Source: Anarhynchus alexandrinus (lineage: Eukaryota > Chordata > Aves > Charadriiformes > Charadriidae). From it: DNA of 64,000 nt. The stretch's first letter is position 1. Every line of letters begins with the position of its first letter. This document shows positions 1 through 13,695 of the stretch, piece by piece. The notes under the pieces are model-generated. The model was not told the origin of the DNA. It was given only the letters and a program-made list of their open reading frames with translations, and made no database searches. Made by a program: the position numbers and the translations under genes. The stretch lies in assembly GCA_008711295.1 (NCBI GenBank), contig VUYV01000061.1, positions 3,013,731 to 3,077,730 of the forward strand, read 5' to 3'.

Positions 1-3000
1 GAAGGAGGGGGAAAAGAAGGAAAAACAAGAAAATGAGATATCAGGGAGATATGCATTCTGAACTACTTTCTTCATGAGATAAGAAAGCAAAACCCAGAGA
101 TCCAGCTATACTGATACTCTGCCTCTGAGAAAGGATGCAGAGCCAGAGCAACCACATTTTTTTTTTTTTCTCCCTGCTCTCAGTGTGATCTGGAGAGGGA
201 GACATCATAGGCAGCTACCGCTGTTGTTATGTATCACTGTACCGTCAACTGAGCAGTGGGAAATTGCCTATGACAACAAAAAAGATTCTCATACAACTGT
301 TTTTCCCACTCTAATCTGCTCCTGCTTATGAGCCAGGGCAAAACTGCTCAAGCTTTCTTTCTACATTTTCCATTCTGATCATTCTGCTGATCCATAATCT
401 CTGTTCCAAATGAGCTACTGATCTTCTCCTTTGCTGTTCTTCACCTTGCCATCCTTCAGGTAATTCCTACCCTATCTAAAAAAATGTACCTGTGCTAAAC
501 ATCGTGTATCACTTGTTTGACATGACTCTCTTTTCAAGCAGAGTCCATATTTTTCTTTGTGCTCTTGTCTATCCAGAGTAAGTTTGCAGGGCCAGGATTG
601 TTTTCTATTTTGCCTGTAAGGTGTTGGCGTAAAAAAGTCATGCTGTTTATTTGCCTTTTGGTGCTGCCACGGTAATAGGAAAAGCTCTATAGAAGGTATA
701 GAAAAATACCTTCAGGTTATAATTAGATTTCAACTGCCCCAAAATAAAATGGCTAGCATAGTGCAACTAGAGTGGAAGTAGGCTGGAACAACTTTGATAG
801 ATGAAACCTAAATTATAAAGTTTTCCAAATTAAAGAAAAAGAAAAAGGGGTGAAAAAAATCAGAACCAGACCATGCAGGCAATTCTGGGCTAATGACTAC
901 ACTTATACTGAGACAAAATTGAGAATTGCTGAAGACTTGCTTAAAATACTCAGACATACCCTGCTGAAAATGTTCAGCTGTCTTAAGCCGAAAGAGTGTA
1001 AATTGAAGGAGAAGCAAGCATTAGTCAGCATTTCAAAGGAATGAGATGGACATATAACAAGCCTGTAAAAATATATGTAATGTTAGCATTGTCAGAAATT
1101 GTTTAGGTAGAAGATGGACAAGTTGATGGCAATCTGTAACACGGGGTTGCAGAAATACTGAGGAAAAAAAGATCAACAGAAATTAAATCTAAACTTAATA
1201 GCCTTGAAATAGAATGGAGAAAGGCAGTGGAGGGTAAAAGACAATGAGTTATTGAATTAAATATTCAGAAGTAAGATAACAGCATGATTATATTCAGCAA
1301 TAAGAGGAGTGGGGAAACAGAATGGAACTGCAGGAACTGCACTGATGGAGGTCCTGTGTGGCACTGAGCAGAGGGCAGAAGTAAAAAAGAGAAGGGAGGA
1401 TGGAAAGTAAAAGAGAACAATTAAAGTTACCTGATAAGAATAAACAGATGTTCATAAAGTGGAAGCTTTTTGCACATTTAACAGCCCTATACAAAATTCA
1501 TAAATGAGCTGCCACCCTTGCCCTCTTCCCTTTTGAACAAGGAGGGCTATCTTGCAGCAGCTGAACCATGAGGTTACAAAGATAATGTTAATGTGACCAT
1601 GTTATCTTTCAGTTACTGGAGAAAACCTCATCACTTCATGAAAACAAACAAAAAAACCCCACGGCAACCCTCTATTTATTTTTTTTTTTTTTCCCCTGCC
1701 AATATGTTAACTCTTGTAAGGCAACACAGCAGCACGTTGGTAAATAAATGATACAATGGGTATCGGAGGAGCTATTCCCAGCTTTTCAGACTGGGCACTA
1801 GTAAACTGGAGCAGCAGTGAAGAAGGCACTGCCTATTCCATCTCCTCCATCTTGCCAAGGCAAAGTGTGGGCACTGAAATCTGTATTCACCTCAGTTCAG
1901 GGCAGGGAGGCTTGTGCTGCCTTGTTCCTACTTGGGTTTTCTCTTTGATCAGCTTTGGCACTAGAAGCAATGGTGAGAGTCCTTGTTCAGAAAAACAGCC
2001 TCTAGACCCTGTGCTCCACTGGTTTACTCCCTTTACTTGTTGTAATGCTTACACTGAAAGCTTTTCATACCCTTTCAGGATTCTGTGTTTGGCATGTGCA
2101 TAGATGATGTTTGGTTCGGTACAGTTCATTTAGGAAGAGAGGTGTGTATTTCTGGCAGATTGATTTATGCAGATCCTTGGTGACTGAGCAGATGTTCTCC
2201 TCTTATTTCCTCCCTACCTTGAAATTGTATTGCTTATGTACAAACACATCTAACTTCAACTAATACTTATTACTTTCTAAATATGCTATTAAAACGGGAA
2301 TCACTCTAGCAAGAGGAGGGGAAGGCAATTGGGATGGGGATGGTGTCTAGTGGTTACCAACCATGTTTTAAAAAGTAGCTGATGAGAAGCTAAAGAACAA
2401 ACTGTGGTGAGACATCAAAAGAACACCATATAAAACTGATAATGAATAACCTGAGAAGTAAATGATGGAAAGCAGCAAAATGCGTGGAAATGGAACAGGA
2501 AAACCATAGTGTTTGATATAATAGCTATTGACATAGGAGACCCTCAAATGATTATCTTTCTGCTTGAGGTGTGTGGGGTGTCACTGAATCATCTCCTACG
2601 AAGTGTGGTAAGATTAAAACAGTGGGGAAATATAGAAAGGAAATTATAGACGATATACAGAGAATAGACCTTTATCAAGGATGCTTTTTTCATCACATGA
2701 AGTGCAGCTCCTTACCAGTAGGGACAAAATAGCATCCTACCCAGAGAAATAGGAACTAATTGTAGAAAAGATTTTTTTAAGTTCCAGACCTGACTTTTCC
2801 TGTTTTGTATGGTAAAGAGCCATACTTTCTTCCTTGTTATATCAGATGAAGTTACTGTCACGTGAAAATTATTGTTGCCTTGCAAGAGATGGGCAGGATT
2901 ACTCTTCTATCTCTCAAATCTAGACTCTGTTCAGCTGCTGTGCAAAGCAATTTCCACAAGGTTGGGCTGCTAAACATAGTGTTGCAATTAAAAAAAAAAA

Positions 3001-3621
3001 TAATTAAAAACCGATATTTTTTGACTGGTTCGAAATAGACTATAGTGCTAATATGTGGATGTGTGCTCTTTTTTTTTTTGCATTTGGTTTGAGCAGCTGT
3101 TGTTGTTGTGGCTTGCCGGAAGAAGAAGCCTAAAGAAGAAAAAATATATGACAGTCATGGTTATTTATATCATCACAGCTCTAATGGGCTACAGTATGAG
3201 TGAACTTTGTAATTTTTTTCTTCCTATCCGCAAGAATCCAACTATTCTTCTGCTTTGTTCAACTGCTGTTGTTTCAGGTAATGATATAAGATAAAAATGT
3301 TGGAAGCCCTTGGTGTTTCTTTATTTCATGAAATAGAGCTTGTTGCCAGGCTGCAATCCTACACAACTGGCATTTTAGCACTTATCACCTTTGCAAATTA
3401 CATAGTATAAATGTTGAAAAATACTGCGAGATAAGACTGCAGTAGATACCTGGACCTTTGCAGACAGTGCTTCTGGAAGAAGTGGGATCATACAGTCCCT
3501 CAGGCAGGGTATTACGGTAAAGCTGACTTCTGCCTGGTCATTTTTATTTGGCTGCGTAATCTGAGCACTTCTCAGTATCTTTAATCTACATGTTACAGCC
3601 TCCTTACTAGCATTTCCCACT
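1..3621. other. Noncoding AT-rich DNA, no gene recognised
   Basis: The opening bases are purine-rich (GA-biased) and the rest is ordinary AT-rich sequence with short A and T tracts, for example near 160-170, 1680-1692 and 3070. The longest open frame (1756-2103, 115 codons) has a low-specificity Ser/Cys-rich translation and no family resemblance. A segment at 3097-3277 lies between a weak acceptor (GAGCAG after a T tract) and a good donor (CAG then GTAATG) and encodes a hydrophobic stretch. I regard it as a chance pseudo-exon. Confidence 0.6.
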
Positions 3622-3752
3622 GTATTACCCTTTTACAGATGAAGAAGTAGGAGAGAATTCACCCTGGAGAACAGAGGAAGCTGGTGGAGGGGAAGAAACC
3701 CACAGCCGAAGTATCTGAGGCATGTGCTCTCACCACCAAACAGATCTTCCTC
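3622..3752 (-). mobile_element. MIR-like ancient SINE fragment, reverse orientation
   Basis: In the plus direction the segment runs from TTTTACAGATGAAGAAG, through a purine-rich middle, to AAACCCACAGCC and then GTGCTCTCACCACC. This order matches the reverse complement of MIR/tRNA-type core-SINEs: the 'cattttacagatgagg' word, then the 'gaacccacag' word, then the 'tgctctaaccacta' word from the tRNA-related head. It is strongly diverged and has no coding capacity. Assignment is by remembered family motifs only, and another ancient core-SINE (for example AmnSINE or LFSINE) is possible. Confidence 0.4.
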
Positions 3753-4725
3753 CCTGTCATAAAGTGACTCCTAATGTTAGAATGGACAAGAAGAAATGGG
3801 AATGAAATGGGAAATTTAGATCTTATATGGGGGAGAGGCAACTTGCAACTTCAGTAGGTAGCTTCTTCAGCAGAGTAGGTAGACCATATCGATTGCACAA
3901 AAAAAAGCCGTCACCGAGAAGTGTGTGGTTAGACTTGGCAGTATAAAAAGTATAAAAGAAGAAACATCTCCTGGATATATCAGACTGGAATTTTTAAAAT
4001 GCACATAAAAGAAAACTGGTATTCCAGTAGAAACTAAAATAATTGCCTCTGTATTTCATTTCTGTCATCCTTCAAAGCTCCAAAGTGGTAAGAAATTATG
4101 GCATTAACATTCCCACTAAAGCTGAATGGAAACTGACTCTATTTCTAAGGAGGGATATCCACTACAGCAATATTGCTGTAAAGTAAGCAGTTGGAATTGC
4201 ATTTGTAGAATTTATAACCTGAACCCAAACAACCCGGATCCTTTCACTGTTCCATTTCTATGTTCATATTTTAATATCTCTGATGCTGGTATTATTCTAA
4301 TTTTATGGGCTTGAGGGAATGCCTGCACTAGTTGGAATGCTTTCAGGAAATGGGGTTTTATTTTAGATCAAATGAATCTAATCCAGATAAAATCTAGACC
4401 TGAACTTGTCAATTACCTAGTTTTGAGCAATGAATAGCGCATCTGAGGAGAGAGATACGCTGGATTTTTTTATTTCACTTGTTGCTCGATATGCAGGGAT
4501 GTGCCAGCATGTGCAGTGTATTTTACTTGTATTGGCATATTAGTTTGTGGAAAATTGCAATATGTAGAAAGCATTAAAATATGCAAAATATCAGTTAGCG
4601 TTTTGGGCATAGCAAGAGCATCATTAATTACATATGCTTATTAGTAACTCATAGCAAAATTTTGTCAGTGGAGAAAAAGGAAGTGAAGACTTGTGCCCTT
4701 TACGGGAAGGAGCTTGTCATTTTAG

Positions 4726-4772
4726 TCATTCTGTACAGCATCTAGCACTAACCCTGATTGTGCCTTGGAGGC
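4726..4772 (+). repeat. Possible tail fragment of an ancient SINE
   Basis: The short stretch TTCTGTACAGCATCTAGCAC followed by a CCCTGATTG word resembles the 'tgtacagcgcctagcacaa...ccctgatc' tail common to old MIR-like repeats in reptiles and birds. The match is short (about 45 bp) and lies about 1 kb from the other MIR-like piece in the opposite orientation, so it would be a separate insertion. Weak call. Confidence 0.25.
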
Positions 4773-5725
4773 ACATCTGTTAAATGGTTTCATTACATTA
4801 TGCTAGTAATTTTGCTTTGCAACAGACTGTAGCTGATAGTAGTAAGGCGATAAGAAAGGTCTGTCTAATTCTCAATCTTGTATTTGAATTATTTTAAAAC
4901 TTGAGTTATTAATGGGGCTCCTGGGGCAAAAGGGATGTGGCAAGTGATGTCTACTGGGAGAAAGTGGTGACGTTCTCCTCCACATAATTTGTTCTCTCAT
5001 GTTTAAGTGTCAGTGTAGGGGTGAGTGGTCATAAGTTACAATGAGCAAAGTGCACAAATGTTTCAGTGAAGTGTCGCTAGCTTTGATGTTCTACTGCATC
5101 TAGGTCTTAGGTCTAGGACAGAATAATCTAGACTTAAATATTATTGGATTATTTTCAATTTCTGTTTCTAAACAAAAGAAATGCAAATACAATTGAAAAC
5201 GTTCTTCCTGCTGAAATATTCTTTAGAAGGAACCGTGACTTGTTATCACATTAGTTTCCTTGGTTTGAGAGGGAACAGTCAACTTGGATTTTCAGGAATT
5301 AATGAATCATTTATTGCTGTTACAATTGTACATTTCTTTCTTTAACAGTAAAACATGGGGTAATCAACATTCAAATTTCTTACTAAACTGAGTACTTAAA
5401 ATAAGCAGAGGATGAGGTATCTCCTCTAATATCAGTGCCTCGAAAAGCTAAGATTATTTTTGTGAAGCAAAAAAAATTATTATCAGGATTTACTTTACTT
5501 TGTAATGTATAATGTAAAGTCCCTTTGGCTGTCAGGCCTTGTGTGTGGTGAGGTACTTCTCTTTTTATAAAGTAATATGCTTGAAGTAATGCTTTATACT
5601 GTGAAGTACTCCTAGAAGGAATAATTTTATTTTTTTTTAATATTGAGAAATTGAGCAATGAGGCTTATGTTCCCAGTTCCCTACAGAATTTCTTTAAATC
5701 TACATGCAATGGGCATGATTTTATT

Positions 5726-5744
5726 AAAAAAAAAAAAAAAAAAA
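5726..5744. repeat. Poly-A tract (19 A)
   Basis: An uninterrupted run of 19 A. No LINE or SINE body precedes it that I can recognise, so it is probably a simple homopolymer rather than a retroelement tail. Confidence 0.9.
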
Positions 5745-6039
5745 GGCATCAAAAGAAAACCTGGCTAGAGTCTCTAAAGCAAGAGCTCATAATCTTGTTT
5801 AGAAGAGGAGACAATGTAATTTAGAAGTTCATCTAACCAGGTTAAAAAAAGCTTTCATGAGATCTGATGACACTGGTCAGCAGCTTTCTCAGTGTTAGCA
5901 TTGTAACTGACTGATAGGACTTTGTCTTCCAGACACCAGCTTACATTCTTAGTGCTGGATCATGCTATACTGAAAATCTGTATTATCTCCACTGCAGACA
6001 CTCAGACTCAAAGCAACATTTATACCTTTGTTTTTAACC

Positions 6040-6250
6040 ACCATAAATCAGGAGAAATTCTTCCAGCTGTTGAAAGGGATCTTGAAGTGATTTTATAGCC
6101 AAGCGCCAATCAGATAATGCTAATCTCTAAGGAGTACAATGATGCATTCACAGGAGAAAATATTAATATTGCGGTTCACCCCAGAGGTGACTGCATTTCA
6201 GTTTGATAAATTGTTTATTATCGTCATCACCTTATCTGTCAAGTTTTGAA
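6040..6250. promoter_or_regulatory. Candidate conserved noncoding block (inferred)
   Basis: This block has higher sequence complexity than its surroundings. It carries a CCAAT-containing word (GCGCCAATCAG), repeated homeodomain-like words (GATAATGCTAATC, ATATTAATATTG) and a SOX-like ACAATG in about 200 bp, without an open frame. That composition is typical of vertebrate developmental enhancers, but I infer it from motif density alone. No conservation data were available. Confidence 0.25.
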
Positions 6251-6313
6251 TGTATTTTGGGGGCTTTGGAAAGAATGAATCTCTATAGACATGGTTCATT
6301 GCCATTTATAGCA

Positions 6314-6331
6314 ATATGCCAAATGGCATAT
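6314..6331. repeat. Perfect 8-bp inverted repeat, 2-nt spacer
   Basis: ATATGCCA, then AA, then TGGCATAT. The arms are perfectly complementary. It may simply be a palindromic protein-binding word or a cruciform-prone site. No transcript or terminator context is visible. Confidence 0.85.
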
Positions 6332-9300
6332 GCTCTATGAGTCATAGTTAAAGAAGATTAATTATCATATTTGGGGGGGGTGTGTGGAAATCAAAACTTC
6401 TCTATGAATTGTTTTGACTTTGCAGGCTCTAGAACAGAAATATGGCATTCCTGCGACAGTGCCTCATCTTTTCCAGAGCAAGGTGCCTGAATCAGCTTCC
6501 ATTGGCATCAGAGTAAATTAGTGAACTTGCATCCTCTTAAAACAGCTGTAACAGTTTAATCAGCCTCAGAGGTTTGCTGTTGTGAAAATTTCATAATTAT
6601 CCAAACAGAACCTTAAACTGAATGTTTTGTACTGGCATTGGCACATTTTAGAGTTAACTGCAGCTTTAATTGTGTACAGTACTTCAAATATAACCAAGGC
6701 TGTGCAAAACTCTCAAGTCCTTAGAGGTTATTTGAAAATGATACATGAAAATTCATCTTTAACCTTGAAAGTGATAAACTGACATTTGAATGTAACAAAG
6801 TGCCTTAACACTTGCCTCTTAACTTATTCAGTCTTTTTTATGCGTCTCTCTATGCATATACACACACGCATATGTAAACCTAAACTTCATTTATTTTTGT
6901 CTGTTATTATGAATTGGCATTTGTACTGCCCAAAAGGGATTTGTTTTAGAAGGTGTAGCACTTAGTAACGTATTTCATCCTTCCAGTGAAGTATCCTGCC
7001 TGAGTGTCTATAAGAAATAAGATGCCATGTCAGTTCCTTTACTAAAAGTGTTGTGAACTAAAGTAATTTCAAAATGAGACTTTAAACCAGAAGCTATGTA
7101 AGAAAAACATATTCAACATTTCAAGGCCAGGTGTCTTCTGCAGTTTTAAAAAATGTCCATTCTCTAATGTAACTGAGTTTTGAAATTTTGCCTATAATTG
7201 AGGCAGAAGTTTAAACTCATGCTATGTACGTGTCATTAATCAACTTATGTTACATCAGTTGCTGATTCAGTTTTGAACTGTTATAAATGTAGTTTGTACC
7301 AGAGTGTTGGTTTCTCTGACTTTGCTTTAGGCAGTATGTGGAAAACGGCTGTGTTCACACTTAAGGACAGGTACAGTCAGCACAGTGATGCTCAGTCCTC
7401 ATTCCCTGACAAACCTGGAAAGGGAGGGCTGCAGGGATGTGCACAGAAAATTGCTGCTTTTCTACATATCTGAATTTTCTGCTGTAGGAAACTAAAGTAC
7501 ACGCTCATGTCTCCAGCACCAGCATGAGATGTAGCCAGCAAAACTCTGGCTCCAAAATAGTGCATATTTCTTTTACAAGAGCAACCAAATTGTTTGACAG
7601 AACCTAAAAATAATGTCTGAGGTTTATCTCTGAATATTGCTGTCATAAAAAAAAAATAATTAAGCCTTTGAATATACAGCAGATATTTCAGAAAACCTTG
7701 AAAGAAAACTGTAATATTCTGTCTTATTTAAACAGAAAAACCACCGTGTCTCACAAGGCCCTCTAATAGTTTCCATTTCCTTACAGTTCCAGGACAAATG
7801 AAAGAAAGTACGTACGTCACATTCTTTGTCTTGAAACTGTACGACTTCGCCTGCTGGCTTTCCTAGTGCTCTTGTCTGAGCTGTTAAATTGTTGTTTTAA
7901 AGAAGTGATTCCAGCTCACTTAATATAAAAACTTATATAAAAATTGGCAGACGTGGGGAGAACTTCCATAAGCTTCTCTTTCCCAGAATTCTCAAGGAAT
8001 TCAGGTCAGTTTCCTTGTCTTAAGCAGAGTTGAGAACAAACTATGGAAAGTGATAACACTTCATTTTTTCACAAACCTTTCCTATTTTTTCTGAACTTTA
8101 CAGTGGCTTTTGTTTCATATTTGGCAATGACACGATATTACCCACCCAAAAAAAAAGTAACAACTAGGTTCCTTACATATGTAGGATGGTAGTGTTGCGG
8201 TATAATGAAAGGTATCTGGAGTTAAGGCCTTTCCTCCTATATAGTCACCCAGTTCTTGGCAGGTAGAAGAGCTGTTGTGTATGCAGCAGAGGTATAGACC
8301 CTTTTTCTGGAAGAGTTTTGTTTTTCTAGAAGCTGTTTATCTATTGTGTTCGTATTTTACACTGATTAAGGCAAGACCCCAAACATCGTAGTAGCAGAGA
8401 TCACATTCACATAAAGGCATATGATGAGAGAAAGCAACAGCAATGTAAAACCAGCAGTGGGGTGAAAGGACATAAAAGAAGTCTGCAAGAAGAACATAGG
8501 TGGCACAGTGCTGCTGTTTGGCACTTCTGGACAGAGCCAAGTTCACTCCTGGAAAATGACAGTGATATGAAAACCCCCGGGTGCTCACAGAGCCTGCTTT
8601 CACAGCTCGCAGTGACAAGTGGAAGTCTGAGTTAATGCAAATCTGTTCTGACAAACCTAATGGAAACAATTGCAGTTGCATCTTTTTGTCTTCTGAGAAA
8701 TATTAAGGAAGATTACCAGTCTTGGGAGAGTGAAGTTCATGGTCATCAGTTCCATAGGTTGTGCCACGACTTCTTAGTCTGCCTCAAATCAGCTGAGGAC
8801 ATTCTGCTGCAATTCTTAAACTCACACGAGAGTTTAAATTTCAGAGATACAGTGAGGCTTATGCTGCCTGCAGTATCACTTTTAAAAGTTTAAATATTGT
8901 TGTGGAGATTGGGTTATTCCCAGATTCAGCCTGTATCTTACAAGTTAATATTTTACATTACTTAACCTATGTGAGTAGAGGTAAAGGAACAGAGACATGA
9001 CAACTTCAACATTAATAAGATTCTAGAGTGAATTGAGCAGGTGGGTTAACCCTCATGAGTGGTTTTAGAGTGGGATTGGCCCCGTGCTCTCTTTTGAGGG
9101 CATCTGTAAGCACAGAGGCCAGAGCTGTTACAAGTCTCCCATTTACCAGCACAAACTGCTTGTCCATTGGCTTTGTACTTTTTAAAGTATTTTTTCTTCT
9201 TCTGTGCAGTGTAAACGCACAATCTTTATGGAATAACTTCAAAGTAGTGCCACTAGATCTTCTGCGTGTTTAGCTCATCAACTGCCACTGCCCATGAGTC

Positions 9301-9361
9301 TAGCTTTGGCCCTCGGCTTTATTTGCAGCGTGAAACCCTGCAGTCTTGAAATACTGGCTGG

Positions 9362-9374
9362 TCACTAGAGGGCG
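9362..9374 (+). promoter_or_regulatory. CTCF-type core motif
   Basis: The word TCACTAGAGGGCG matches the vertebrate CTCF core CCASYAGRKGGCR at 12 of 13 positions (only the first C is changed). It lies in unique sequence. Occupancy cannot be judged from sequence, but this is the best CTCF-like word I noticed in the window and would be a natural place for a loop anchor or insulator. Confidence 0.45.
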
Positions 9375-12300
9375 ATAACATTATACGGTGAAAGCAGATG
9401 ACTCCAAGGTGTGAGCCTTTGGATGCCCTGACGTTCTGACACGTTACAGGGACGTGAAGCATGACTATATATTGTTACCAGAAAGTGTTGCATTTGAGGG
9501 TTTAGATTTCAATTTTAAACCCGTGAATGAAAGATAAGTTATCTCTGACATTAGGTTACTGTTGAGGATGGCGGTATTTTCCATTGAACGCCTAAAGTCA
9601 GTTTTCTGTATATTTTCATTTGATCGCTATTTTAGTTATTTTCTTAAAATGAATTTCAAAGAATGCCCTGCCATCACTTTCAAGATATGAAATTGAAAAG
9701 GAATAATAATTCCTACTCCTGACTATTGCTATTTTATTCACTGACATCCTAGAACAACCACAACTAGTCTAATCAGATGTCGCTTGACCTGTAAACTTAG
9801 CAGTTAGCCCTACATGAGGCAACAGCTGAAAAACAAATGTCAGAATTTCACACCTACTCACTGGGATTTATTTATTTTTTTTTAAGAAACTGTCTCTAAA
9901 TGAAGTAGTATATTCTGAAGATAATTTGAATTAGTGTTTAGAAGAAATATCACGTGCTTTGGTGTTCTAGGGCTCTTTTGACTGAGAGGAAATAGTAAGT
10001 TTTGTTTTGGAAACCACAAAACTGCTTTTGACCTGAGTAAAAATTAGCCTTTCTGTCACTGAGAACAGCAGCTGATTGGATCTCAGATAAGAAATGCAAT
10101 GTGTGCTTAATAATCTTCTGAAAAAGAGAACATATTGGAGGCCAAGTGTTTGTGTAAACTAGAATATACTCATTTGTATAAAGTAAACACTTCTGTTTCC
10201 CATAAGTGCAGACAGCTGTGAGTGTGGGTTTAATTCCCCTCCACCTTCAGGTTCTAACCCCTGAAAATATTGTTATGCGTAAAGCTTTCATGAACAAACC
10301 TAATATAAAATGATACCCTGAATAATTAAAAGGAAATTTGAAAGAAAACAGACCACATCTAGTGGAGGTCCACTATATTTAAAATATGATCAACTTAATT
10401 GTGAAGATACCTGATTGTTTTTTTCAGTTTCCCAGAAATCAAATTGCCTTTGAAATAATCTTTGAATATTAATTTTGTCCATACAAACATTAATATCTAC
10501 TTCTGCTCTGGTATCTAGAATGCCATAAGAATGGTCCTTATCAACAGCACAGCTTAAAGTTGTGAGCAGGATAGAAACAGTACCTGGGAACCAAGAACCA
10601 AACCTTGGCTACCCATGGTCTTAAAGGTTTTATACAGGGAAGTTAATCTGAGTTCCTTGGCCATATTTCATTCAAGAAATGAAATATTTTGCAGGCTACT
10701 GATCAGGATTTTAAGTGCATAAAGTGCTTTTATTTTTAGTCTACTTCCTTTGCTCAGCTAATACACAGTTGAATTAAAAAAGTTAAACTATATAATACTT
10801 AAATACAAAGAAAAGACCTGGAGTTATAGTAATGATTGTTCAACCTTAATTCCTTTTAGCAAACCAAGGTGACAGGACAAATACAGTGCTATTCTGGATA
10901 TAATTTGCAAACACCTGTGGGACATTTGGTACTGTTCCTGTGCAACTGCAATGTTGGATTCAGAGGCTTATCTGAAGACTTAACGCTGATTCAATGGCTG
11001 CTGATGCCGATGATGTACATGAGTTTGCTGTGCTATTTTATATGATCTATGTAAGATCTACTCTGTGTAGTGAGTGGAGTGCTGCATTGTTACTATGGGG
11101 CTTACAAAAATATTATAGTAAAGAAATAGCTGATGTTTGATTCATTAAGGCTATGCATTTTCAAAGAAAGCCAACATTTAAAGTGACCATTTAATCATTG
11201 TTGAACCCTCCATTACGTGTGTTTGAACAAATGACCTCTAAATGAGAATAGTCCTAAGTAAAGCAAAAGAAGGTATTAAGACCTCAGTTAGCTGACATGC
11301 GGTTTCTTAAAAATATCATACCATTCCTCAAACTGATGTTAAGGTGTGGCTGCAATCTTCAGCACTCTAGGCATGTTATTTTGAAGTAACTCCTTTTTGT
11401 CATCTAGAAAGAATAGTACCTGTAATGGTACCTAAGCTCTAGCTGTCACTAGGGGAGTGTTAAATGGAGACAATCTGCTGGATGTAGTGAACTACCATTC
11501 TGAATGTCTTACCTAGAAAAGTGAAAAAACTCAGTGCATACAAAAAAGTAAAAAATCAAAAAAGGAAGAAATACATAGTTCCCAAATACTAATTCCTGAC
11601 CTTCCAAATACCCTGCAACGTGTGTAAAAAGTAGTTTCAAAGAAAAGGTGACAAAATGAAGTAATAACGAGTAAGAGACAGTCATCTAGAAAATGGTAGC
11701 CTTTTCTGCCATGACACCTCTGTCAACACAACAGAGATCTGTAGCAACAGAGGGAAGAACTTTAAAACACAAAATTCTCCGTATGGAAAAAATGCATGCA
11801 TTTATAATGTCCATGTCTTCACCGCTGCATTTTTAGGAAAAGAGTTAAAAGTCAGACCTCTAAGCCTTTCTCATGTAATCCCTGCAGGGAATTTCCTGAG
11901 CACCTTTCTCCTTTCTGTTCAGGACAGGATTTTCAAGGAAAAGAGCCATCAACTTTCCTCTTTACCTGGGTCGCTAAGCAATTATCTGCTGCCTTGTATC
12001 ACGTCCACACTGCTCCGTGCCCTATGGGAATGCTGAGAAAAGGAGCTATATTCCCATTTCACTGGTATGGTATTTTGTTCGTACCTTTTTACAGGGGCTT
12101 TCAATGTAATGAATCCCCAAAATGATGTCAGCAAGACTTGTAGGAAGGTTGCTAAATCTTTGGACTTTTCCTCCCTGCCTGAGAGACACCATGCTGAGTG
12201 GGTACATTAATATGTTTATATTTGTCATAGACAGTGAATTAAGATAGAAGGTAATCTCATCCCTGAATATTTTTATAGATACTCAGTATTACTGGTATTT

Positions 12301-13678
12301 AATTCTTTATCACAGAGAGATTTATTAGCAGTTTCTTGTTGCCAGGACAACAAAGCAGTCTGTAGAATACAGAATTTGGGAGGCTGGTTACACTTTGGAT
12401 TCATGTTAGAGAGAATGAAATGCGTACCCACTTGGAATATGCATTATTCCAACTACACAGGACTATTATCTTGTACACGAAATTACCAAAGCTCTTTGCC
12501 TGTGTGATTTCTTATAAGCTGGAACCTTAAATTATACGCATTCTGGTTGCTACTGCATAGTAGGATCAGTTTCTAGCAGATAAATATTTTGCGTGTCTCA
12601 GAAAACAATTTTGAAAGTTGTTTGTCCCCTGCTCTCTTTATTCTATTATGTTATGTTTGTTGGAAATGTCTTTTCACTCCCTGATGGTTGCTTGTCACAT
12701 AAGTCATAACAAGAGATTTAGATGAAAATGGCAGAATGAGAAAAACTGCATTTCAATAGCTTTTTGTAGTATTCTACAAAACCGGCCTGCCACCTCTTCC
12801 TGATTTATAGTAAGGCTGGTTCAGTATAAACTGATTTGAAGAAGTTTTGAAAGTCTCTGAATTTTAAATTTTTGTGATGAATGTAGACGTGATGTGTTTC
12901 GAACTGTAATCCAGCTTCCATTGAAGTCTATGGCAATGCTGCCATCAATTCCTATGGTGCAGAAGTGGACTTATAATGAGCTATTTAACATTTCACTTAT
13001 CTAAATTGTCACAGCTTGAAAGCTGTAGTAAAAGACTGGTGGGGTTTTGGAGTGACTTGAAGGGCCTGTAAATGTAATCAAAGAGACCAAATTGTGTGTG
13101 AGAAGCTGTTTCATCTCAATCTCTTTCATCTACGGAAACCTGATAGAATATGTTTAGTAGATTCTGGCATACAAAAATGCATAGTCAAATGCAGTATTTA
13201 GAATGACTCTTCAGAACAAAAACAGACAGATGAATAGTTTTACAGTCAAGCAGCTATAATTCAGTAGTTTTAAGTTCTTCATGTTCTGTCACAAAACTGA
13301 TGAGAAAGTCCTGTTTGTAAACCATATCTAACTTGGTTTTCTTATCTGTACAATAATGGATCCATATCTTCCTTTCTTGGAGAAGATCTGAAAATACACG
13401 CTCTAATATTTATGCAGTGTTTCAGAAGAGTGATGATAAATAAGATAGAGCATTAAAGCTATATATTATGATATCTGGTGTGTTTAATATAAAAATTTGT
13501 TTCATATCTCTGATCTAAATGCATTGTTCAGAATTGCATAAAGATATGTAACACCAGATCTCAAATGGAAGAGGTTTTTCTTCTTTTTGCAGGACATTCT
13601 CTCAGCTTCTAAAATTCAATTTAACTAAATACATCCAAAGAGATACTAGTTCAAATGAACAAATAAATGCATTTTCTT

Positions 13679-13695
13679 AAAAAAAAAAAAAAAAA
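13679..13695. repeat. Poly-A tract (17 A)
   Basis: A run of 17 A after ATTTTCTT. No recognisable retroelement body lies upstream. Confidence 0.9.

Noticed and set aside
3020..3036. tRNA B-box-like GGTTCGAAAT
   Set aside because: There is no A box at the right distance and no cloverleaf. It is an isolated word.
3097..3277. Pseudo-exon with hydrophobic translation and a strong CAG-GTAATG donor
   Set aside because: The acceptor is weak and the peptide is low complexity at its start (Leu run, Lys run). Such pairs occur often by chance.
8900..8990. Possible MIR trace (GGGTTATTCCCAG followed by ACTTAACCT)
   Set aside because: The two words are separated by unrelated sequence and the total match is too short to separate from chance.
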